From contig CAZWSO010000101.1 in assembly GCA_964636485.1 (NCBI GenBank), positions 1 to 8,766 of the forward strand: DNA of 8,766 nt, read 5' to 3'. The translations under genes were made by a program, and so were the position numbers. Shown here piece by piece: positions 1 through 5,699 of this stretch; positions within the stretch are counted from its first letter, which is position 1, and the number at the start of each line of letters is the position of its first letter. This DNA is from CAYXRS01 sp964636485 (GTDB taxonomy: Bacteria; Gemmatimonadota; Gemmatimonadetes; Gemmatimonadales; Gemmatimonadaceae). Under the pieces are notes generated by a model. It had not been told where the DNA came from. It worked only from the letters and a program-made list of their open reading frames with translations, and did no database searches.

Positions 1-1248
1 CGGTTGCGCGGCGCGGGAGCGCAGCGCGGGGCGCAGTCGCGCCTGCGCGGTTTCCGGCAGGCCACAATCCTTGCCGTAGCGATCACCGCCTTCCTGCTCA
101 TCCTCTTCGGTTGGGACGAGGCGGGCGAGGCGAGCGTCGTGCAGGACACTCCCGCCACTGCCCGCGAGATCCCCGATACCGTGGCGGTGATCGATGAGGT
201 GGCGGTCGAGGACCTCCTGGAGCCCGAAGATGATACCGCCGTCGTTCCAGTGCGCGCGGATACGCTCGTCCGCGTCGCCGTAGAGGAGGCGCGTGATGTC
301 GTGCGCGGGCTGTGGTTCGGTTTTCTGGCCCACCTGCCGCGATTCATCGTTGCGCTGGCGACGTTCGGCCTGGCCTGGCTGCTCATTCGCATCATGCGGC
401 CGGTATTACGGCGACTGCTCGGGGGTTGGGAGCGGGGCAGCGCCACTGTGGTGTTGTTTGGCATCGTTACCTGGCTGTTCGCAATCGGCGTTGCGGTGAG
501 CGTGATCGCCGGGGATGTGCGAGCGCTGCTCGGCTCACTGGGGCTCATCGGTTTGGCGCTTTCGTGGGCGCTGCAGACTCCCATCGAGAGCTTCACCGGC
601 TGGCTGCTGAACTCTTTCCGCGGCTATTACCGGGTGGGTGATCGCGTGGCCGTGGGTGAGGTGTTCGGAGACGTCTATCAGATCGACCCGCTCACCACCA
701 CCGTCTGGGAGATCGGCTCGCCGGGCAGGGGGTTCGTGAATGCGGAGCAGGCAACCGGACGCCTCATTACGTTTCCGAACAGCGAGGTGCTCGGCGGTTC
801 AATCGTGAACCTCACCCGCGACTTTCCGTACGTCTGGGACGAAATCACGGAACCCGTCGGCAACCGCTCGGACATGGATTACGCCGCGGGGGTACTGCTG
901 GATGTAGCGAGGCGGGTGCTGGGGGACCAGATGGCCGCTCCGGCGGAGCAGTACGAGCGCATTCTCACAGCGGCGCGTCTCGAGAGCACGGTGGCCCGGG
1001 AACCGCAGGTCTTCTTCTCGCTCGACGATTCGTGGACCAATGTCAGCATCCGGTATCTGGTGCCGGCACGTGAGCGGCGGCGCTGGAAGAGCATGCTGGC
1101 CAACGCGATCGTCACCGAGATGGCTCGTCGGGAGCATGATCAGCGCATCATTGGCGTCTTCCCTCGCCGCCAGATTCAGTTCATCGGGCCTGATGGAAAG
1201 GCGACGGAAGTCCCGGGGACGGCGCAACCACCTTCGGAACCCTCGTAA
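1..1248 (+). CDS. MscS-family mechanosensitive ion channel (5' end probably outside window)
   Basis: Inner-membrane channel of the MscS family, expected to open under membrane tension and release solutes during hypo-osmotic shock. Numbering from the TTG at position 4, there is an N-terminal hydrophobic segment at residues 20-37, then an acidic extracytoplasmic stretch (about 38-100). Membrane segments follow at about 107-130, 147-169 and 173-203; the last is the glycine/alanine-rich pore helix (GSLGLIGLALSWALQ). The cytosolic beta domain begins at YRVGDRVAVG (209-218) and contains the family's ITFPNSEVL (255-263). The alpha/beta C-terminus (to 414) ends with FPRRQIQFIG. The loop before FPNS is longer than in E. 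coli MscS and contains QATGR (249-253). The frame is open to the window edge, and no ATG or GTG precedes the first hydrophobic segment, so the start is TTG at 4 or lies upstream. Family assignment is firm; gating properties cannot be inferred. Confidence 0.9.
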   Translation, partial: RLRGAGAQRGAQSRLRGFRQATILAVAITAFLLILFGWDEAGEASVVQDTPATAREIPDTVAVIDEVAVEDLLEPEDDTAVVPVRADTLVRVAVEEARDVVRGLWFGFLAHLPRFIVALATFGLAWLLIRIMRPVLRRLLGGWERGSATVVLFGIVTWLFAIGVAVSVIAGDVRALLGSLGLIGLALSWALQTPIESFTGWLLNSFRGYYRVGDRVAVGEVFGDVYQIDPLTTTVWEIGSPGRGFVNAEQATGRLITFPNSEVLGGSIVNLTRDFPYVWDEITEPVGNRSDMDYAAGVLLDVARRVLGDQMAAPAEQYERILTAARLESTVAREPQVFFSLDDSWTNVSIRYLVPARERRRWKSMLANAIVTEMARREHDQRIIGVFPRRQIQFIGPDGKATEVPGTAQPPSEPS

Positions 1249-1279
1249 CCACTCCAATCGACGCCAGGAAGCACGTGCA

Positions 1280-1295
1280 CAGCGATTCCTCGCTG
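1280..1295 (+). terminator. Weak hairpin after the MscS gene
   Basis: A 6-bp perfect stem (CAGCGA/TCGCTG) with a 4-base loop lies 31 bp after the channel's TAA and before the DinB gene. No T-run follows, so it is at best a weak or factor-dependent terminator and could be chance in GC-rich DNA. The rest of the 110-bp spacer contains the palindrome GCACGTGC (1271-1278) and no convincing promoter. Confidence 0.2.
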
Positions 1296-1346
1296 CTATT
1301 GCGTGCGCGTGCCGGATTCGCCACATCTGAAACCATCGGATTCAAC

Positions 1347-1353
1347 AAGGGAG
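1347..1353 (+). promoter_or_regulatory. Ribosome binding site of the DinB-like gene
   Basis: AAGGGAG lies five bases upstream of the ATG at 1359. It decides the start in favour of 1359: the frame is open further upstream to an ATG at 1275, but that longer version would add 28 residues without family-like content and lacks such a site. Confidence 0.75.
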
Positions 1354-1358
1354 CCCCC

Positions 1359-1904
1359 ATGGCCACCACTCAGACCCCCCAGACGGTTCCTGCGCTCGGT
1401 GCGACGCCAACGCCCAAGGAGCAGTTCCTCGACTCGTACGAGCGGGAGCACGCGACCACCATGCGTGTCCTGCGCGCCTATCCACCTGACAAGCTCGACC
1501 TGCGGCCGCAGGAGATGTGCAAGACGGCGCGCGAGCTAGCGTGGGTCTTCGTGATCGAACGTGGACTGGGCGATATGGTGTTCAACGATGCTTTCGCCAA
1601 AGGTGTCCCTCCCGGTGACACGCCAGCCGCTCCGGAATCGTGGGATGAGATCCTCAGCGCGCTTCAGAACGTGCATCGTGAGTTCGGCGATCTGGTTCGG
1701 CGTACGCCCGACGACAAGTTGAATGAGACGGTGAAGTTTTTTACCGGCCCCAAGACAATGGGCGACATTTCGCGGATGCAGCTCCTCTGGTTCCTGCTGC
1801 ATGACCAGATCCATCATCGTGGGCAGTTCTCCATCTATCTGCGCATGGCCGGTGGGAAGGTCCCATCCATCTACGGCCCATCGGCGGACGAGCCGTGGAT
1901 GTGA
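1359..1904 (+). CDS. DinB-like four-helix-bundle protein (putative metal-dependent enzyme)
   Basis: A 181-residue protein of the DinB/YfiT-like superfamily, cytosolic four-helix bundles that usually bind a divalent metal through three histidines. Some members are thiol S-transferases (bacillithiol or mycothiol dependent); most have no known substrate. The signature is near the C-terminus: HDQIHHRGQ (148-156), giving the HxxxH pair His148 and His152, followed by the usual YLRMAGGKVPSIYGPS (160-175). Helix 1 is about residues 21-42 and helix 2 about 53-75. The first metal histidine, normally in helix 2 (LAxH type), is not there: the segment reads ARELAWVFVIERG. Either Glu67 substitutes, or the metal site is altered. 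The start is set by the AAGGGAG site. The gene lies 110 bp downstream of the channel on the same strand and converges on the PD40 lipoprotein gene. Family assignment is good; biochemical role unknown. Confidence 0.88.
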   Translation: MATTQTPQTVPALGATPTPKEQFLDSYEREHATTMRVLRAYPPDKLDLRPQEMCKTARELAWVFVIERGLGDMVFNDAFAKGVPPGDTPAAPESWDEILSALQNVHREFGDLVRRTPDDKLNETVKFFTGPKTMGDISRMQLLWFLLHDQIHHRGQFSIYLRMAGGKVPSIYGPSADEPWM

Positions 1905-1928
1905 CGAGGTAGGGTCGAGAGTCGACCA

Positions 1929-1973
1929 GCCAGCTCGCTTCTGGAAGTCCCCATCGAGGGGGTGCGAGCTGGC
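1929..1973. terminator. Nested inverted repeat between convergent genes, candidate bidirectional terminator
   Basis: Perfect 10-bp arms GCCAGCTCGC (1929-1938) and GCGAGCTGGC (1964-1973) enclose 25 bases. Inside them CCCC (1949-1952) and GGGG (1958-1961) can form a second short stem around ATCGA. The element sits in the 130-bp spacer between the DinB-like gene (ends 1904, +) and the PD40 lipoprotein gene (ends 2035, -), where a two-way terminator would be expected. No T-run flanks it on either strand, so intrinsic termination is unproven. Confidence 0.4.
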
Positions 1974-2034
1974 CGTGGCCGGCGTGCTCCCAGCGGGTCC
2001 GTGCAAGGCGAGGTCTGACGGCGCGTCGGCCGCG

Positions 2035-3546
2035 CTATCTCTCCGCCACCACCGCCAACCAACTTCCATCGGGCGCCACCGCAAGACGCGTGATCCTCTG
2101 AAGGGTGGGCGCGTCGAAGCTGTGCATCGCAGTCCAGCCCTCATCACCTGGCCGCCAGGCGTAGATGGTATTCTCCCGCGCCATGAGCAGCGAGCCATCG
2201 GGCATCCACACGAAATCCTGACTTCCCTCGAGAGCCACGGTCATGTGGCGCGACCCGCCGGTGCGGAAATCGAGACCGGTGACGCGCCATTGTGCGGGTG
2301 GCACGCGCACCATGTAGGCAATGGTGTCGGTGCCGGGCAGACGCTGCATGGCGCGGCCGACGTCGCTGGCGATAACGCGCGCGCTGCCGGTGCGCGTGTC
2401 GGCAAGCTGAAGCGTTGGCGGCGCACCGAGCACGAACAGCGCCAGCGTGTTCTCGTCACCCCACGCGTGATAACCCACGGGAGCGATACGCTCGAGAATC
2501 AGCGATGGTGTTCCGCCGTCTGGCGGAAAGCGCCACAGTCGCTGAGTGGAGTCGAGCTCCACGCGTACGGCCGAAATGCCCTCGCCGCCCGGCATCGCCG
2601 TTGGCGAGTACTCGCTCTCGGCCGTGGCGGTTACCCGCGTGGTGCGGTTGCTGGAGACTTCGTAACGGTAGATGTCAGCCTGCCCGTCGTCGCGAACAGA
2701 TGTGTAGAGGATCGCGGCGGCGTCAGGTGTAAACGACGGCTGATTGTCGTAGCCCGCCCGTTCGGTGATGTTGCGTGGCACGCCGAACGTCAACAGTCCA
2801 TCTTGGCGGCCGAGCGGAACCAGATGAATGTCGGTGGCCGGCGGTCCGGGGGCAGCGGCAGCGGCAGCGGGGGCCTGGGCGCGGCGAGCCGTATCCCCTG
2901 GCGCGGGATGACCCCACGCCGGCGGCGGAAGGGCGATACTGGAGGAGAGATCAAAATCCACACGCCAGCGCCACTCGCCATCACGTACGGTGCCGTAGCG
3001 GTACCGTACGTTCGGTTCGATCTCGAGCCGCCACCCGCGCCACACGCCCGGCATTGGCGCAGCATCGATGAACTCGAACTCGTGCCGGTTGGCGGTCCCT
3101 GGCGTCTGCGTGAAGCCACCGTACCAGCTGCTCTCGTCTGCCGTACCATCCTCGTGCCGATGGTCGTGTCGCAGTTCGATCTGATTGCCGATTCGCCGCA
3201 GCACCCAGGTGCGTGACCGATCCCAGCTGGCGCCGCCATCGCGCTCGATGTGAAAGGCGATCTTCATCTCGCGATCGGTGCAATCGCGGAAGTGCGCGAC
3301 CAGCAACTCGTCGCCGCTGAGCATGTCGTCGCCCGGCGGTTCCACCGCAAGACGGCCGGGGAAGGCGCGTCCACAGTGCACCTGGAAGTTCGTCCAGTAC
3401 GTGTCCAGAGCGTCGACGGCAACGGATGCCGCTGGCTCCTCCGGCTGTGGTGCCGGCACGGCACGTGGAGAGGTTGCGCAGGCAGCGGCCATGACGACGC
3501 CGCACGTGGCGAGCGAGGCGAAGCGGCCGCTGCCGGACAACGTCAT
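2035..3546 (-). CDS. Lipoprotein fusing an unnamed N-terminal domain to a PD40/TolB-like beta-propeller
   Basis: A 503-residue exported protein. Residues 1-22 form a signal peptide ending in a lipobox-like MAAA before Cys23, so it is probably a lipoprotein. Residues about 46-210 form a separate domain with the signature RHDHRHEDGT (126-135), the run SRTWVLRR (111-118) and two cysteines (58, 89) that could pair in the periplasm. It resembles small secreted hypothetical proteins I recall from Bacteroidota-type genomes; its function is unknown. A Pro/Ala-rich linker (about 211-240) leads to a propeller of about six PD40-like blades: YDNQPSFTPDAAAILYTS (266-283), SEYSPTAMPGG (311-321), and further blades near 358-387, 398-430, 442-468 and 485-503. 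Such propellers usually mediate protein or ligand binding. The gene follows the SnoaL-like gene by 4 bp and has no clear Shine-Dalgarno site of its own, suggesting translational coupling. It is one uninterrupted frame, so the fusion looks real. Confidence 0.8.
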   Translation of the reverse strand: MTLSGSGRFASLATCGVVMAAACATSPRAVPAPQPEEPAASVAVDALDTYWTNFQVHCGRAFPGRLAVEPPGDDMLSGDELLVAHFRDCTDREMKIAFHIERDGGASWDRSRTWVLRRIGNQIELRHDHRHEDGTADESSWYGGFTQTPGTANRHEFEFIDAAPMPGVWRGWRLEIEPNVRYRYGTVRDGEWRWRVDFDLSSSIALPPPAWGHPAPGDTARRAQAPAAAAAAPGPPATDIHLVPLGRQDGLLTFGVPRNITERAGYDNQPSFTPDAAAILYTSVRDDGQADIYRYEVSSNRTTRVTATAESEYSPTAMPGGEGISAVRVELDSTQRLWRFPPDGGTPSLILERIAPVGYHAWGDENTLALFVLGAPPTLQLADTRTGSARVIASDVGRAMQRLPGTDTIAYMVRVPPAQWRVTGLDFRTGGSRHMTVALEGSQDFVWMPDGSLLMARENTIYAWRPGDEGWTAMHSFDAPTLQRITRLAVAPDGSWLAVVAER

Positions 3547-3550
3547 TCGG

Positions 3551-3952
3551 TCACGCAGGCTGCGAAACGCTTGTCGTCCAGATGTCCCGGTGCAGCTTCC
3601 ACTTGCCGCCCTCCTGCTTCCAGATCACGATGTACTTTCCGTGATCCACCTGTCCCCCATCCGCCCCGTGCAGCCGATAGCGCCCGACCTCCCAAGCGCT
3701 GTCGCCGCCCTCGGCCAGCTCCTGCGTTTCCAGCTTCGCGCTCGCGACGCCCGCGGCGAGTGCTCCACTCCAGAACTCACCGATGGCCTGCCTCCCACTC
3801 ACGATGTCGAAACCTGCCGGCAGCACCTGCGCATCGGTCGTGTAGCACTCCCGAATCATCGCGATGTCGCGATTGGAGAGCGCCTCGATGAGTTGGCGAT
3901 TCCCCTTATCGATGGCAGATCTGAGGTCGGTAGTTGTTTGCGTGGCTGTCAT
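3551..3952 (-). CDS. SnoaL-like / DUF4440-type NTF2-fold protein
   Basis: A 133-residue cytosolic protein with no signal peptide. The pattern is that of the SnoaL/ketosteroid-isomerase-like NTF2 fold. An N-terminal helix pair (residues about 9-35, with RQLIEALSNRDIAMIRECYT) is followed by the typical DAQVLPAGFDIVSGRQAIGEFW (40-61). The beta strands WEVGRYRLHG and HGKYIVIWKQEGGKWKLHRDIW complete the cone-shaped sheet and close the fold. Members include small enzymes and stress-linked proteins of unknown substrate, so no reaction can be assigned. The start is chosen at the ATG at 3952 because a perfect AGGAGG lies five bases upstream; an in-frame start eight codons earlier (3976) would place that site inside the coding sequence. 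It is the first gene of a tight pair with the PD40 lipoprotein. Confidence 0.85.
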   Translation of the reverse strand: MTATQTTTDLRSAIDKGNRQLIEALSNRDIAMIRECYTTDAQVLPAGFDIVSGRQAIGEFWSGALAAGVASAKLETQELAEGGDSAWEVGRYRLHGADGGQVDHGKYIVIWKQEGGKWKLHRDIWTTSVSQPA

Positions 3953-3957
3953 TGGTG

Positions 3958-3963
3958 CCTCCT
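3958..3963 (-). promoter_or_regulatory. Strong Shine-Dalgarno site of the SnoaL-like gene
   Basis: AGGAGG on the minus strand, five bases before the ATG at 3952. It is the strongest ribosome binding site seen in the window and fixes the start codon. Confidence 0.8.
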
Positions 3964-4008
3964 CTTCTGGTAGCACGCCGCGCCCTCGGACGCGACAGGG
4001 ACAGAGAC

Positions 4009-4014
4009 ATTATC
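4009..4014 (-). promoter_or_regulatory. Possible -10 element for the SnoaL/PD40 pair
   Basis: The minus strand reads GATAAT here, one mismatch from the sigma-70 consensus, about 56 bases upstream of the SnoaL-like ATG and in an otherwise GC-rich spacer. There is no good -35 hexamer at 16-18 bp (GCTGGA-like sequence only), so this is suggestive only. The 9-bp palindrome at 4036-4054 lies just upstream and would abut the -35 region. Confidence 0.3.
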
Positions 4015-4035
4015 CCCGGCGGAGCCCGCGGTCCA

Positions 4036-4054
4036 GCCTTCCCCTGGGGAAGGC
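4036..4054. terminator. Perfect 9-bp inverted repeat downstream of the permease gene
   Basis: GCCTTCCCC, one T, then GGGGAAGGC: a perfect 9-bp dyad that in RNA would fold as a shorter stem with a small loop. It lies 14 bp past the permease stop and upstream of the SnoaL-like gene, both on the minus strand. It may terminate the permease transcript, although no T-run follows, or act as an operator next to the possible promoter at 4009-4014. Confidence 0.35.
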
Positions 4055-4067
4055 GACCAGGGAACCG

Positions 4068-5426
4068 CTAAGGGTTATGGACTCCGGAACGGCGCCGCCA
4101 GAGGAGATACACCGGAATTCCCAGAAGCGTGATCGTGAAGCTGAGGAGAGTCGTCGATGGATGCTCGACAAGCGCGTTGCCGATGAGCAGGACGGACGCG
4201 AGCAGAAAGAGAAGAGGGGTGAAAGGATAGCCGAAAGTACGGTACGGGCGGTCGAGCTCCGGGCGCTGCCGTCGCAGAACGACCACTCCCGCGACCATCA
4301 GCGCCAGGAACGGCCACACTCCCACTATGAACGCCTCGGCGAGCTGCTCGAAGGTTCGGATGAAGACGTACAGGAGCGCCAGGGCGCCCGTGAAGACGAT
4401 CGAGCGGTGAGGAGTGAGGAAGCGCGGATGCACCGCCGACAGACCACGGAAGAAGAGGCGGTCGTTGGCCATTGCGAAGAAGACGCGCGGGTCGGACATC
4501 ACGATAGCGTTCATTGCGCCGAATGTGGACAGCACCACGAGCGCGGCGACGAGGGCCGCTCCGCCTCCGCCGATCACTTGCGTTGCCGCATCCGCAGCTA
4601 CGAGTGGCGACGCGGCGATCGTCGCGATCGGCAGCGCATACAGGTACGCCGCGTTCACAAGGATGTAGACCGCCACCACCGTGGCCATCCCGCCGATGAG
4701 TGCGCGCGGCAGGCTGCGGCCGGGATCGCGCACCTCCCCGGAGAGCGAAGTGGACGCAGCCCATCCATCATAGGCGAACAGGATGCCGATCAACGCGATC
4801 CCCATGGGCGCCGCTCCTCCCGATGGCTGCGCCGACGCGGCGCCGAACGCGCCGCCGCCGCGCGTGCCGAGGATGAAGATCGCGAGCGCGAGACCGATCA
4901 GCGCGATCACCTTGGCCGCCGTCGACAAATTCTGGATCCAGGCGCCGAGCAGCACGGAACGGTAGTGCACGAGCGTGAGCAGGAGGATCAGCGCGGCACC
5001 GACGAAGCGTATGCCGAGGTCACCGAGGGGAACGAAGTGACCCAGATACGTCGCGAAGATGAGCGCGACGGCCGCCCAGGCGGCCGGCGTGACGAGCAGA
5101 TAAGTCCACCCGAACACGAAGGCGACGCCTGGCCCGTATGCCTCTCGCAGGAAGACGTACTGCCCTCCGGCGCGGGGAAACATCGTGGACAGCTCGGCGA
5201 GTGCGAGCGCGCCGCACAGCGCGATCACGCCGCCGAGTGTCCAGAGGCCGAGTATGGGGACGATGCTGCCGGCTTCGCCGGCGACGGCGCCTGGCACGCG
5301 GAAGATGCCGCTGCCGATAACCATTCCCACAACGACCGCGGCGGCGCTCCATGCACCAACGCGGCGAGGGAGCCGATCGGCGTCCGGCGCGGACCTGGGT
5401 TCTGGTAGTGCCGCAGTCGCGCTCAA
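4068..5426 (-). CDS. APC-superfamily amino acid permease
   Basis: A 452-residue inner-membrane transporter of the amino acid-polyamine-organocation superfamily. Transmembrane helix 1 carries VVGMVIGSGIFRVPG (32-46), whose GSGIF (38-42) is the unwound substrate-binding segment typical of the family. LAELSTMFPRAGGQYVFLREAYG (76-98) is the conserved helix 2-3 region. About twelve hydrophobic helices follow, ending in a basic tail (WRRRSG). The closest flavour is the LAT-like group of exchangers or permeases for neutral amino acids; the exact substrate cannot be read from the sequence. The only start that keeps helix 1 and a normal N-terminus is the TTG at 5426, which has no well-spaced Shine-Dalgarno site: AGGA lies only two bases before it. 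Upstream is an extremely C-rich leader. Because that leader is next to an assembly gap, a small sequence error affecting the start cannot be excluded. Confidence 0.88.
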   Translation of the reverse strand: MSATAALPEPRSAPDADRLPRRVGAWSAAAVVVGMVIGSGIFRVPGAVAGEAGSIVPILGLWTLGGVIALCGALALAELSTMFPRAGGQYVFLREAYGPGVAFVFGWTYLLVTPAAWAAVALIFATYLGHFVPLGDLGIRFVGAALILLLTLVHYRSVLLGAWIQNLSTAAKVIALIGLALAIFILGTRGGGAFGAASAQPSGGAAPMGIALIGILFAYDGWAASTSLSGEVRDPGRSLPRALIGGMATVVAVYILVNAAYLYALPIATIAASPLVAADAATQVIGGGGAALVAALVVLSTFGAMNAIVMSDPRVFFAMANDRLFFRGLSAVHPRFLTPHRSIVFTGALALLYVFIRTFEQLAEAFIVGVWPFLALMVAGVVVLRRQRPELDRPYRTFGYPFTPLLFLLASVLLIGNALVEHPSTTLLSFTITLLGIPVYLLWRRRSGVHNP

Positions 5427-5430
5427 GTTC

Positions 5431-5490
5431 CTGGGGACTTGGGGGGACGGGGGGAGGGGGGAGGGGAGAGCAGGGAGAGGGAGGAAGGTG
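5431..5490 (-). promoter_or_regulatory. C-rich, G-poor leader (rut-like); G-quadruplex-prone on the opposite strand
   Basis: On the coding strand of the permease these 60 bases hold 40 C and only 4 G. This is the composition favoured by Rho for loading, and it lies between the rhomboid stop and the permease start. On the + strand the same DNA has G-runs at 5433-5436, 5441-5446, 5449-5454, 5456-5461 and 5463-5466 with one- to four-base spacers, fitting a G-quadruplex pattern. Regulatory function is inferred from composition only. The tract also explains why assembly stalled here. Confidence 0.35.
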
Positions 5491-5544
5491 CTCAGGAACT
5501 CATTCGATCGAGATACGCGCGTTCGTCCGCGGTGAGACTCTGCG
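5490..5544. repeat. Left copy of a 55-bp contig-end overlap (likely assembly artefact)
   Basis: These 55 bases are identical to 5645-5699. This copy ends exactly at the first N and the other begins exactly after the last N. On the minus strand it encodes the last residues of the rhomboid protein and its stop. This is what two contig ends sharing one k-mer look like when a scaffolder joins them with filler, rather than a biological repeat. Confidence 0.85.
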
Positions 5545-5644
5545 NNNNNNNNNNNNNNNNNNNNNNNNNNNNNNNNNNNNNNNNNNNNNNNNNNNNNNNN
5601 NNNNNNNNNNNNNNNNNNNNNNNNNNNNNNNNNNNNNNNNNNNN
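5545..5644. other. Scaffold gap of exactly 100 N
   Basis: A run of 100 undetermined bases, the usual arbitrary filler length. Since the two flanks share 55 identical bases at their very ends, the real gap is probably negative: removing 155 bases would join the contigs. The true spacer from the rhomboid stop to the permease TTG would then be 65 bp. Confidence 0.95.
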
Positions 5645-5699
5645 GCTCAGGAACTCATTCGATCGAGATACGCGCGTTCGTCCGCGGTGAGACTCTGCG
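5645..5699. repeat. Right copy of the 55-bp contig-end overlap
   Basis: Identical to 5490-5544 and lying within the 3' end of the intact rhomboid gene, including its stop codon at 5647-5649. This is the copy that belongs to the complete gene. Confidence 0.85.

Noticed and set aside
1801..3216. 471-codon open frame on the + strand
   Set aside because: It overlaps the DinB end and runs antisense to the PD40 lipoprotein. It shows no domain, and its translation has the low-complexity Arg/Gly/His mix typical of antisense reading.
3864..5408. 514-codon open frame on the + strand rich in Arg, Glu and Asp
   Set aside because: It is antisense to the permease, whose helices and GSGIF motif prove the other strand. 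Long antisense frames of this composition are expected in GC-rich genes.
5490..5699. A 55-bp direct repeat as a possible mobile-element target duplication or attachment site
   Set aside because: Both copies abut the N run exactly and one lies inside a coding region end; there is no transposase or integrase. A contig-end overlap explains it fully.
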